40,339 bases of DNA from JAUIET01 sp964352475 (lineage in GTDB: Bacteria > Pseudomonadota > Gammaproteobacteria > Pseudomonadales > JAUIET01). The stretch spans positions 1-40,339 of the forward strand of contig CAYGSL010000044.1 in NCBI GenBank assembly GCA_964352475.1, given 5' to 3'. This document shows, one piece after another, positions 1-8,404 of the stretch. The notes beneath the pieces were generated by a model that did no database searches, was not told the origin of the DNA, and worked only from the letters and a program-made list of their open reading frames with translations. The first letter of the stretch is position 1. Each line of letters opens with the position of its first letter. The translations under genes and the position numbers were made by a program.

Positions 1-540
1 GAAACCTTTGTTGCGATCAAAGCAGAAGTGGAAAACTGGCGCTGGAGCGGTACGCCGTTTTACCTTCGCACAGGTAAAAGGCTGGCCACCAAATGCTCCG
101 AGATTGTGGTGCAGTTCAAACCGGTTTCTCACAATATTTACGGCACAGAAGCGGGTGAGCTGGAAGCCAATCGCCTCACCATTCGACTGCAACCTGACGA
201 AGGTGTGCAGTTGTCGATTATGAACAAGCAACCAGGGCCGGGCGCCTTACAGCTCAGACCGGTGCCGCTTAACTTGAGTTTTTCTGAAACCTTTCAGCTG
301 CGTTACCCCGACGCCTACGAACGACTTCTAATGGAAGTGTTCAGGGGTAACCCGGGTTTGTTTATGCGCGGCGACGAAGTGGACGCCGCCTGGGAATGGA
401 TTGATCAAATCATCGCTTCCTGGGAGCAAACCCGAATGCCCGCTGAAGCCTATTCAGCGGGAAGCTGGGGCCCTAAGAATGCGCTGGTAATGTTGGACCG
501 CGACGGCCGCGAATGGCACAACGCCAAAAGAATTGATTGA
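1..540 (+). CDS. zwf: Glucose-6-phosphate 1-dehydrogenase, C-terminal part (5' end outside window)
   Basis: This is the C-terminal 179 residues of NADP-dependent glucose-6-phosphate dehydrogenase, which makes 6-phosphogluconolactone in the cytoplasm. The reading frame is open from base 1, so the gene starts upstream of the window and the GTG at 28 is not its start. Family features visible are the VENWRW segment, the PFYLRTGKRL strand, a FMRGDEVDAAW segment and a C-terminal SYSAGSWGP-like motif (here AYSAGSWGPKNA). The stop lies 12 bases before pgl, and the next two Entner-Doudoroff genes follow closely, so this is an operon. A glucokinase or regulator gene may lie upstream, but that is outside what can be seen. 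Confidence 0.97.
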   Translation, partial: ETFVAIKAEVENWRWSGTPFYLRTGKRLATKCSEIVVQFKPVSHNIYGTEAGELEANRLTIRLQPDEGVQLSIMNKQPGPGALQLRPVPLNLSFSETFQLRYPDAYERLLMEVFRGNPGLFMRGDEVDAAWEWIDQIIASWEQTRMPAEAYSAGSWGPKNALVMLDRDGREWHNAKRID

Positions 541-552
541 GACTTTCTGATA

Positions 553-1287
553 ATGAATAACCGCAACGCAATGCAACAAAGCGAATTACCTAACCTTTGG
601 CACTTCGCCGACAACACCAGCTTGGTTGAAGAGCTTACACAACGCATAACGCAAATTTTGGCGGAAGCTATTCAACAACGCGGCCAGGCTACAATGGCGG
701 TTAGCGGTGGTTCTACGCCTATCCCTCTGTTCGAAAAACTTTCTAAGGTCGCAATCGATTGGAGTAAGGTGGTGATTACCCTGGTAGATGAGCGCTGGGT
801 TGACCCAGATCATAAAGATTCCAATGAAGCCCTGGTACACAGGCACTTGCTGCAAAACAAAGCGGCAAGCGCAGAATTTATTGGGCTTAAGGTTGCCTGC
901 AGTACGCCATTCCTGGGTGAGCAGGCTGTGGCCAATCGATTGCGACGTTTTGAAGGGGCGTTCGACGTACTTGTATTGGGCATGGGTGATGATGGCCACA
1001 CTGCATCACTGTTTACTGATGGTCATCCTTTGCAATACGCGCTGGAACCACGACATGGCGAGCCTTGCTGCGGCATAGTCAGAGAAGATCTGGAGCACCC
1101 GCGCATCACGCTTACCTTACCTCGCATTTTAAATACGCGATATTTGTTTTTGCATACCGTAGGTGATGTCAAATTTGATGTCTTGAAGGCGGCACAGCAG
1201 CCCGGTTCTATAAACGATTTGCCGATTCGTGCTGTTCTCAACCAACATCAAACACCTTTGTACCTTTATCACGCAACGCAGGGATAG
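553..1287 (+). CDS. pgl: 6-phosphogluconolactonase (DevB/SOL type)
   Basis: This 244-residue protein hydrolyses 6-phosphogluconolactone to 6-phosphogluconate in the cytoplasm. It belongs to the DevB/SOL family of the NagB/RpiA fold. Visible motifs are AVSGGSTP near residue 50 (phosphate binding), VDERWV near residue 79, and GMGDDGHTASLF near residue 143, which carries the expected catalytic His. The length is normal for the family. It lies 12 bases after zwf and 11 bases before edd, between its substrate-making and product-using enzymes, which makes the assignment secure. Confidence 0.95.
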   Translation: MNNRNAMQQSELPNLWHFADNTSLVEELTQRITQILAEAIQQRGQATMAVSGGSTPIPLFEKLSKVAIDWSKVVITLVDERWVDPDHKDSNEALVHRHLLQNKAASAEFIGLKVACSTPFLGEQAVANRLRRFEGAFDVLVLGMGDDGHTASLFTDGHPLQYALEPRHGEPCCGIVREDLEHPRITLTLPRILNTRYLFLHTVGDVKFDVLKAAQQPGSINDLPIRAVLNQHQTPLYLYHATQG

Positions 1288-1298
1288 GGAGTATTCGC

Positions 1299-3110
1299 AT
1301 GAGCAAAACGATCGAGCAAGTCACGCGCGATATTGTTGAGCGCAGCCGCAGCAGTCGCGAGCAGTATTTGCAAGCCATGCAGGATATGCAGGCCAATCAA
1401 CCGCCCAAACAAAGGTTGTCATGCGGCAATATGGCTCACGCTTATGCTGCTTGCGGCAGCGAGGACAAGCAAGCGTTGCGCCTGATGCAGAGCGCTAACT
1501 TGGGCATAGTCACTGCGTATAACGACATGTTGTCGGCGCACCAACCGCTAAAAGACTACCCTGACATTATTAAGCAGGCTGCGCGTGAACTGGGTTCAAC
1601 CGCTCAAGTGGCAGGCGGCGTACCTGCCATGTGCGACGGTGTGACTCAGGGCCAACCAGGCATGGAACTTAGCCTGTTCAGTCGCGATGTGATTGCCATG
1701 GCAACGGCAGTTAGCTTAAGCCACAACGTATTTGATGGCGTACTTTGTTTAGGTGTGTGCGACAAAATTGTGCCCGGTATGATGATAGGCGCTCTCCAGT
1801 TTGGCCATCTTCCAGTTGGCTTTGTGCCAGCCGGTCCTATGCCATCGGGTTTACCTAACAAGGAAAAAGCCGCAGTTAGACAACGTTTTGCGGAAGGCAA
1901 GGCAAGCAAAGACGAATTATTGGATGCGGAATCAGCTTCTTACCACAGCCCCGGTACTTGTACATTTTACGGTACGGCCAACAGCAATCAGGTATTGATG
2001 GAAATGCTGGGGGTTCAGTTGCCGGGTGCTTCGTTTGTGAACCCGGAAGATCCTCAGCGGCAAGCGCTGACCACAGAGGCCGTGCGGCGCGTCATTGACG
2101 CCACGTATAAGTCGCAGCGTTACCTGCCGATGTATGAAGTAGTGACTGAGGCATCTTTGGTTAATGCGTGCGTTGCCTTGCTGGCAACCGGCGGCTCTAC
2201 CAATCACGCCCTACATCTAGTCGCGATGGCGGAGGCAGCAGGTATCAAACTGCTGTGGTCTGATCTTGATCGTTTGTCAAAGGCCGTGCCTTTGTTAACG
2301 CGTGTATACCCTAATGGCCAGGCGGATATCAATGTGTTCCAGCAGGCTGGAGGAATGGCGTATCTAGTGCATCAACTTCGCAAAGCTGGATTGCTGAATG
2401 AAAATGTTAGAAGCTTGGTGGGGGAGGGTCTGGACTCCTATGAGTGTCAACCAGAGTATTCAAACGGAGGTTCAGAACAGCGCTTGCAATGGAAGAAGCC
2501 AGTAACAGAAAGTACCGTGCCCGATGTGCTGACCAGCATTGAAAAGCCCTTCTCGGAAGAAGGTGGCTTGCGTATGTTGTCCGGAAACTTAGGCTTGAGT
2601 GTTGCCAAAGTGTCTGCGGTTGCCGAGCAGCATCAGATCGTTGAGGCCGAGTGCGTTGTTTTTACAGAGCAAGACGAACTGAAGCAGGCGTTTGAAGCTG
2701 GAGAACTGGATAAAGACCTTGTGGCGGTAGTGCGTTTTCAAGGCCCTAAGGCCAATGGCATGCCAGAGCTGCATAAGTTAACGCCGTATCTTGGCGTGCT
2801 GCAAGATCGAGGATTCAAGGTGGCGCTGGTAACTGATGGCCGTATGTCCGGGGCGTCGGGCAAGGTGTTGGCAGCCATTCACCTATGCCCGGAGGCACTG
2901 GAAGGTGGCCCTATTTCGCGCTTGCGTTCGGGTGACGTGATCAGGGTTGATGCGCAATCTGGTGAAGTCTCAGTAAAGGTAGACGAGGACTTGTTCAATG
3001 CCAGGGATGCGGCTACCTGTGAGAGAACAGACAACTCGCTTGGGCGTGGTTTGTTCAAGAACTTCAGAAATGTTGTCAGTCCTGCCGATAGCGGCGCACT
3101 GGTATTGTAA
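1299..3110 (+). CDS. edd: 6-phosphogluconate dehydratase
   Basis: This 603-residue enzyme dehydrates 6-phosphogluconate to 2-keto-3-deoxy-6-phosphogluconate (KDPG), the first committed step of the Entner-Doudoroff pathway. It belongs to the IlvD/Edd family, which needs an iron-sulfur cluster. Candidate cluster cysteines lie in PAMCDGVTQGQPGMELS (about residue 110) and LGVCDKIVPGMM (about residue 152). The TGGSTNH segment near residue 299 and DGRMSGASGK near residue 513 are family signatures. The full length matches the family. The start has a GGGAG ribosome-binding site about 8 bases upstream. It is followed 17 bases later by eda. Confidence 0.97.
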   Translation: MSKTIEQVTRDIVERSRSSREQYLQAMQDMQANQPPKQRLSCGNMAHAYAACGSEDKQALRLMQSANLGIVTAYNDMLSAHQPLKDYPDIIKQAARELGSTAQVAGGVPAMCDGVTQGQPGMELSLFSRDVIAMATAVSLSHNVFDGVLCLGVCDKIVPGMMIGALQFGHLPVGFVPAGPMPSGLPNKEKAAVRQRFAEGKASKDELLDAESASYHSPGTCTFYGTANSNQVLMEMLGVQLPGASFVNPEDPQRQALTTEAVRRVIDATYKSQRYLPMYEVVTEASLVNACVALLATGGSTNHALHLVAMAEAAGIKLLWSDLDRLSKAVPLLTRVYPNGQADINVFQQAGGMAYLVHQLRKAGLLNENVRSLVGEGLDSYECQPEYSNGGSEQRLQWKKPVTESTVPDVLTSIEKPFSEEGGLRMLSGNLGLSVAKVSAVAEQHQIVEAECVVFTEQDELKQAFEAGELDKDLVAVVRFQGPKANGMPELHKLTPYLGVLQDRGFKVALVTDGRMSGASGKVLAAIHLCPEALEGGPISRLRSGDVIRVDAQSGEVSVKVDEDLFNARDAATCERTDNSLGRGLFKNFRNVVSPADSGALVL

Positions 3111-3127
3111 ATCAAAGAGGTAAGCCT

Positions 3128-3745
3128 ATGTCTCCAATGGAAGTAATCGAAAGCTGTCGTGTTTTACCTGTCGTTGTTGCCAACGACGTTGAGCGCAGCG
3201 TTACCCTGGCACGCGTTTTGGCGCGCGCTGGCATGCCTGCTATTGAGCTGACGCTGCGCACTGACAACGCTTTGGCATGCATTGCTGCGGTCAAAGAGCA
3301 AGTGCCCGAGATAATGGTAGCCGCCGGCACAGTGACGAATGCCGCTGAGTTGTCGTCGTCGGTTCAAGCTGGAGCAGAATTTGTGTTAAGCCCGGGCATA
3401 TCAGAAGAGATTATTCGCGCCGCCAGCGCTCGTGATGTGTTGCTGATTCCAGGCGTGTCCACGGCCAGCGAAATTATGTTGGGTCGGTCGCGGCAGCTGA
3501 ATTTCTTCAAAATATTCCCTGCAGAGGCAATTGGTGGAACTTCTTTGATCAAATCATTGGCAGGTCCTTTTCCCGATGTTCAGTTCTGCCCAACGGGTGG
3601 GCTTACAGCGGATAACTTTCGCGATTACCTGGCGCTGGATTGTGTGACTTGTGTAGGCGGCTCGTGGATGGTCAAAGCCGATATGATCGAGAACGATCAA
3701 TGGGATGAGATAGAGCGTCTGGCTCGAGAAGCAATGCAGACGTAA
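3128..3745 (+). CDS. eda: KDPG/KHG aldolase
   Basis: This 205-residue class I aldolase cleaves KDPG to pyruvate and glyceraldehyde 3-phosphate. The IELTLRT motif near residue 40 carries the conserved acidic residue. FFKIFPAEAIGG near residue 130 carries the Schiff-base lysine. PTGGL near residue 155 is the phosphate-binding loop. Length is typical. It follows edd by 17 bases in the usual edd-eda order, and its product feeds the gap gene downstream. A kdgK gene about 4.6 kb downstream supplies the same aldolase from ketodeoxygluconate. Confidence 0.97.
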   Translation: MSPMEVIESCRVLPVVVANDVERSVTLARVLARAGMPAIELTLRTDNALACIAAVKEQVPEIMVAAGTVTNAAELSSSVQAGAEFVLSPGISEEIIRAASARDVLLIPGVSTASEIMLGRSRQLNFFKIFPAEAIGGTSLIKSLAGPFPDVQFCPTGGLTADNFRDYLALDCVTCVGGSWMVKADMIENDQWDEIERLAREAMQT

Positions 3746-3774
3746 ATATTTAAAGAAGACTATTAGGAAAGAAG

Positions 3775-4797
3775 ATGACTAAGCGTGCTCCCGTAAGGTT
3801 GGGCTTGATGGGTTTCGGTCAAACCGGCCGGCAAATCTATGAACTGGCATCACGCAGTGACGACATCGAAGTGGTCGCCATAGCCGATATTGGCGACCCG
3901 AAAATTTTGCACTATCTGCTGACGTCTGAGATTGATAACGACAGCACGCATCAGCTCGAAGGCAATTACCTGGTGAATTCGAAATTCAGATCGAGATTGA
4001 TGCCGATTGATCGACCGGCTGAAATGCCATGGGATGCATTTGGTGTTGATGCGGTCATTGATGCAACAGGTGTTTATCGCACTGAGAGTTTTATGCAGTC
4101 TCACCTAGGCAATGGTGCACAGCGGGTTTTTCTGCGTACCTTACCGGTTGATGGCATTGACCGTATTGTGGTGCCTGGAGTGAATTCGGCCGCGGCTTTG
4201 CCTGGCGATAAAATGATTTCTGCCGGCTCCGCTACCTCAAGTGCTCTTTGCTTGTTGCTTCACATACTGTCAGAACATTTCGACATAGAGTGTGCAAGCA
4301 TGACCAGCGTGCATGCCTATACCAGCGATCAGGCTCTGCAGGACTACGCGGGTAGCGATTTTCGTCGAAGCCGGTCTGCGGCAGAAAATATCATTCCGAA
4401 TACTCACGAGGCACATCTTTGGTTAGACAAGGTGTTGCCTGAATTCAGCGACAGAGTACTGACCTATGTGCTCAATGTGCCCATCCATGAGGGGTGCCTG
4501 CTGGATGTGAACCTGGTGATGGAAAACCCCGACGTTACCGCCCAGGATATTAACGACGCGATGCGCGACAGTGTGTCTGACTACCCAGGCATTGTTGGGA
4601 TAGCGGAGGACCCAATCGTGTCTTCCGACGTTATTGGTAGCGCACTGTCTCTGCTGTTTGATAGCAAAGGCACTATTAAAGCAGGCAAGAAGACGATTAA
4701 GACCTTGAGTTGGTACGAAACGCTAGGCCACGCTGCAAGATTGCTAGACGCAGTGAGACTCTATAACACACTTGATCAAGCAGAGGAGGCCGCCTAA
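3775..4797 (+). CDS. GAPDH-like pseudoenzyme lacking the catalytic cysteine
   Basis: This 340-residue protein is homologous over its whole length to the normal GAPDH encoded next to it, but the active site is gone. The NAD-binding N-terminus is kept (GFGQTGR near residue 15). The catalytic SCTTNC motif reads SATSSA, with Ala153 in place of the nucleophilic cysteine. His180 in VHAYT is kept. The STGAAKA phosphate loop is NTHEAHL, the phosphate-binding Arg of ARVPVPDG is Asn234 in LNVPIHEG, and the WYDNEWGY segment is WYETLGHA. GAPDH activity is therefore not expected. The intact frame and the 1-base TAATG overlap with gap suggest a retained role, perhaps regulatory or as a partner subunit of Gap. 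That role is inference. Confidence 0.9.
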   Translation: MTKRAPVRLGLMGFGQTGRQIYELASRSDDIEVVAIADIGDPKILHYLLTSEIDNDSTHQLEGNYLVNSKFRSRLMPIDRPAEMPWDAFGVDAVIDATGVYRTESFMQSHLGNGAQRVFLRTLPVDGIDRIVVPGVNSAAALPGDKMISAGSATSSALCLLLHILSEHFDIECASMTSVHAYTSDQALQDYAGSDFRRSRSAAENIIPNTHEAHLWLDKVLPEFSDRVLTYVLNVPIHEGCLLDVNLVMENPDVTAQDINDAMRDSVSDYPGIVGIAEDPIVSSDVIGSALSLLFDSKGTIKAGKKTIKTLSWYETLGHAARLLDAVRLYNTLDQAEEAA

Positions 4798-5795
4798 TGA
4801 GAGTTGCAATTAATGGGTTTGGTCGAATCGGTCGCGCTGTTTTTCGCATTCTGGAAGAACGTGATGACGTTGACGTAGTGGCAATCAATGATCTGTTCGA
4901 TCCTGAGGCCTTGCGTTACCTGCTGAATTACGACACGGTGATGGGGCCTTTTGGAAAATCCTTACAGCTTGAGGATGGTTTTTTTGTGACGCCTGGAAGT
5001 CGCACCAAACTCCTGTGCGAACGCAATCCGGAAGCGCTGCCATGGGCTGAGTTAGGCGTGGACGCTGTTGTTGAAGCCACCGGCGTATTCCGCAAACGTG
5101 AGCAGCTGGAACAACATCTTAGCGCTGGCGCCAAACGCGTGATACTCACTGTTCCCGCCGCCGAGCCGATTGACTACACCGTAGTGTTGGGCGTGAATGA
5201 CCAGGGTTTGAACGAAGACCACAAAATTATTTCAAACGCCAGTTGCACAACCAACTGCCTTGCACCAATGGCCAAAGTACTAAACGATGCGTTTGGTATC
5301 AATGAAGGCGTGATTAACACTGTGCATGCCTACACGAATGATCAGCGCCTTGCGGATGTTCCGCATTCGGACTGGCGCCGCAGCAGAGCGGCTGCGGAAA
5401 ACATCATCCCCACCTCTACCGGTGCGGCTAAGGCCGTGGGTGAAGTGTTGCCTGAATTACAGGGCAAACTGCATGGTATTGCTGCTCGCGTGCCTGTGCC
5501 TGATGGTTCAGTGGTTGATTTCTTTGCCACCTTAAATACCGATGTGCATTACCAGGATATTCATGATGCTGTGAGGGAAGCCGCCAACACAGAAAGCTTG
5601 CAAGGCATATTAGAGTTCACCGACAAGCCAATAGTGTCTTCAGACATCATTGGCAATTCGCACTCGTCAATTTACGACTCCGGATTTACCGGTGTTACCA
5701 ACGGCCGTTACGTACGTGTGCTCAATTGGTATGACAATGAGTGGGGCTACTCAAGCCGCGTATGCGATTTGCTTGCCAAGCTCAGCAATTGGTAA
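4797..5795 (+). CDS. gap: Type I glyceraldehyde-3-phosphate dehydrogenase
   Basis: This 332-residue NAD-dependent enzyme oxidises and phosphorylates glyceraldehyde 3-phosphate to 1,3-bisphosphoglycerate. All hallmarks are present: INGFGRIGR at the N-terminus, NASCTTNC with Cys150, His177 in VHAYT, STGAAKA, Arg231 in ARVPVPDG and Asn314 in WYDNEWGY. The start overlaps the stop of the upstream GAPDH-like pseudoenzyme by one base, so the two are translationally coupled. It ends 6 bases before ppc. Its position directly after eda fits metabolism of the triose made by KDPG cleavage. Confidence 0.97.
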   Translation: MRVAINGFGRIGRAVFRILEERDDVDVVAINDLFDPEALRYLLNYDTVMGPFGKSLQLEDGFFVTPGSRTKLLCERNPEALPWAELGVDAVVEATGVFRKREQLEQHLSAGAKRVILTVPAAEPIDYTVVLGVNDQGLNEDHKIISNASCTTNCLAPMAKVLNDAFGINEGVINTVHAYTNDQRLADVPHSDWRRSRAAAENIIPTSTGAAKAVGEVLPELQGKLHGIAARVPVPDGSVVDFFATLNTDVHYQDIHDAVREAANTESLQGILEFTDKPIVSSDIIGNSHSSIYDSGFTGVTNGRYVRVLNWYDNEWGYSSRVCDLLAKLSNW

Positions 5796-5801
5796 CGCTT
5801 T

Positions 5802-8321
5802 ATGAGTAACGATTTATATCAACCATTGAGACGCAATATCAGTCTACTGGGTCGACTACTGGGCGAGGTGATCACCGAAGCAGAGGGCAGCGAACTGTTC
5901 GACGCCGTTGAGCAGATTCGGCAGTTATCTAAATCGGCGCGAGCAGATCAATCAGCGGATGAGCTGGCTGACTACACTGAGCTGCAGCAACTACTTGCAA
6001 ATCTGGGTGAGGAGCAATTGCTGCCAGTAGCGCGAGCCTTTAGCCAGTTTCTGGCCTTGGCCAATATCGCCGAGCAGCGCCACGCCGTATCCCGTGCGAT
6101 GGACGCGGAATTTTCTGCCACACAGGAACTCGAATCCGTATTGCTGGAGCTGCAGAAACAGGAGCAGAGTGATGCAAGCATTGTTGATGCAGTGGCGCAG
6201 TTACGCATTGACCTGGTGCTAACCGCGCACCCTACCGAAATTGCACGCCGCACTCTGATCAACAAATACGAAGAAGTTGATTTGTGTTTAAGTCAGTTGG
6301 AATTAGACGGGCGTACTGAGCGGGAAATAACGACGATCACTAATAGGCTGCGCGAACTGATCGCACAGATCTGGCATAGTCAGGATTTCCGCGAGCACCG
6401 TCCAACGCCTATTGATGAAGCCAAATCCGGTTTTGCGGTGGTGGAAAAGTCACTGTGGAACGCAGTGCCACAATATTTACGGAGACTAGACTCCGCTGTA
6501 ACGAAAGCCACTGGAACAACGCTTCCAATGACAGCAGCGCCGATCAGTTTCAGTTCCTGGATGGGCGGTGATCGTGACGGCAATCCAAACGTAACAGCGA
6601 AAGTGACTCGTGAAGTATTGTTGCTCAGCCGTTGGCAGGCAGCCGATCTGTATTATNNNNNNNNNNNNNNNNNNNNNNNNNNNNNNNNNNNNNNNNNNNN
6701 NNNNNNNNNNNNNNNNNNNNNNNNNNNNNNNNNNNNNNNNNNNNNNNNNNNNNNNNACAGTTGCTATCAGTCCCTTCACGAATGTGGAATGGGCAGTATC
6801 GCTGACTCAGCGCTGCTGGACACCCTACGTAGAATCCGTTGTTTTGGTTTGCATCTGGTGCGCCACGACGTGCGTCAGGAGTCTTCGGTTCATGAAGATC
6901 TGTTTTCCGAGCTGACAGAGTATCTTGGTCTTGGTGATTATCGGCAGTGGAGTGAAGAACAACGGCTGGAATTTCTCAGTGCGGAACTGCGCAGTAAGCG
7001 GCCACTGATACCCGACGATTGGCATGCCGAACCGGCGTCGCAGGAATTACTGGATACCTGTCGCTTAGTGGCTAGCCAGCCCACTGAAGCGCTGGGTGCC
7101 TATGTGATTTCAATGGCCTCTTCAGCGTCCGATGTGTTGGCCGTTGAGCTGTTGCTTAAGGCCTGTGGCAGCGCTTTTCAGATACCCGTGGTTCCACTCT
7201 TCGAAACCCTGGATGATCTTGAGAACGCCGAAACCGTTGTTCGCCAGCTACTGAGTGATGACTGGTACCGCGCGCAAGTCAAACATCGTGCAATGGTAAT
7301 GATTGGCTACTCCGACTCAGCGAAAGACGCAGGGGTAATGGCCGCTGCCTGGGCTCAGTATCGTGCGCAGGAGAAATTGCTGCAGGTAAGTGAAGAGTTT
7401 AATGTTGAACTGACTCTATTTCACGGACGTGGCGGTACGATTGGTCGCGGTGGTGCGCCGGCGCATTCAGCGCTTTTATCGCAGCCGCCGGGTTCATTGC
7501 GCGGTGGGCTGCGCGTGACCGAGCAGGGCGAAATGATTCGCAACAAATTGGGTCTTAGCTCCATTGCCGTTAAAACCCTGGCGCTCTATACCAGCGCCAT
7601 TTTGAAGGCTAACCGGCTTGAGCCTCCCGAGCCAAAAGCGTCGTGGCGTGCGTTAATGGATGAGTTGGCAGATTCTTCCTGCAAGCACTATCGGGACATT
7701 GTTCGTGGCCACCCCAATTTCGTCAGTTATTTTCGCCAGGCAACGCCAGAGCAGGAACTCGGTAGCCTGCCTATTGGCTCGCGGCCTTCGCGTCGAAAAG
7801 CGGACAATAGTATTAAGAGCTTGCGCGCCATTCCGTGGATTTTTGCGTGGAGCCAAAATCGATTGGTTCTGCCCGCTTGGTTAGGCGCGGGCGGGGCAAT
7901 GGCTGAAGCCATGGACAACGGTCACGGTGAGTTGTTGCGAGCAATGCGCGATCAGTGGCCGTTTTTTGCTACGCGTCTTTCCATGTTGGAAATGGTGTTC
8001 GCGAAATCTGATGCTGGTTTGTCGGCGTATTACGACAAACGATTGGTTGATGAGTCAAACGAAAATATTGGTCAACAACTTCGTAAACAATTGTCCAGCG
8101 ATACAAAAACCGTGTTGAAGTTAGTAGAGCATGACAGTCTCTTGATCGATCAACCTTGGGCTTTAACGACAATTGGTTTGCGCAATGTCTATACGGACCC
8201 GCTAAACGTGTTGCAAGTGGAGCTTTTGTTGCGTAATCGCAAAGCGCCGGATGCGATATTGGCCGAAGGTATTATGGTCACGATTGCAGGCATCGCTGCT
8301 GGATTGCGCAATACTGGCTAA
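5802..8321 (+). CDS. ppc: Phosphoenolpyruvate carboxylase (interrupted by an assembly gap)
   Basis: This enzyme adds bicarbonate to phosphoenolpyruvate to form oxaloacetate, the anaplerotic feed of the TCA cycle. Visible signatures are LTAHPTEIARR with the catalytic His, MGGDRDGNPNVT, GYSDSAKDAGV, FHGRGGTIGRGGAP and the C-terminal RNTG. A run of 100 N interrupts the gene after LYY and before CYQSL. As I recall E. coli Ppc (883 residues), about 78 residues separate these points. The true gap is therefore nearer 230 bases, and the restored protein would be about 880 residues. It lies 6 bases after gap, an unusual coupling of glycolysis and anaplerosis in one transcription unit. Confidence 0.95.
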   Translation: MSNDLYQPLRRNISLLGRLLGEVITEAEGSELFDAVEQIRQLSKSARADQSADELADYTELQQLLANLGEEQLLPVARAFSQFLALANIAEQRHAVSRAMDAEFSATQELESVLLELQKQEQSDASIVDAVAQLRIDLVLTAHPTEIARRTLINKYEEVDLCLSQLELDGRTEREITTITNRLRELIAQIWHSQDFREHRPTPIDEAKSGFAVVEKSLWNAVPQYLRRLDSAVTKATGTTLPMTAAPISFSSWMGGDRDGNPNVTAKVTREVLLLSRWQAADLYYXXXXXXXXXXXXXXXXXXXXXXXXXXXXXXXXXXSCYQSLHECGMGSIADSALLDTLRRIRCFGLHLVRHDVRQESSVHEDLFSELTEYLGLGDYRQWSEEQRLEFLSAELRSKRPLIPDDWHAEPASQELLDTCRLVASQPTEALGAYVISMASSASDVLAVELLLKACGSAFQIPVVPLFETLDDLENAETVVRQLLSDDWYRAQVKHRAMVMIGYSDSAKDAGVMAAAWAQYRAQEKLLQVSEEFNVELTLFHGRGGTIGRGGAPAHSALLSQPPGSLRGGLRVTEQGEMIRNKLGLSSIAVKTLALYTSAILKANRLEPPEPKASWRALMDELADSSCKHYRDIVRGHPNFVSYFRQATPEQELGSLPIGSRPSRRKADNSIKSLRAIPWIFAWSQNRLVLPAWLGAGGAMAEAMDNGHGELLRAMRDQWPFFATRLSMLEMVFAKSDAGLSAYYDKRLVDESNENIGQQLRKQLSSDTKTVLKLVEHDSLLIDQPWALTTIGLRNVYTDPLNVLQVELLLRNRKAPDAILAEGIMVTIAGIAAGLRNTG
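6657..6756. other. Assembly gap of 100 N inside ppc
   Basis: There are exactly 100 N, a conventional placeholder length. The flanks share no duplicated sequence, so bases are really missing. Comparison with the expected Ppc domain suggests the missing piece is longer than 100 bases. Confidence 0.95.
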
Positions 8322-8404
8322 GTCACCTGGGTTGATGCAAGAGCCACGTGCTGTCATCATCTATAGTTCACTACTGTACCGCAGCGATCAAGACTAGTTA
8401 ATTT

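Noticed and set aside
3775..4797. Erythrose-4-phosphate dehydrogenase
   Set aside because: That enzyme also needs the active-site cysteine, which is Ala153 here, and the other substrate-binding segments are lost too.
8322..8404. Promoter between ppc and kdgK
   Set aside because: TTGATG (8332) and TATAGT (8362) are present, but the spacer of 24 bases is too long for a normal sigma70 promoter.
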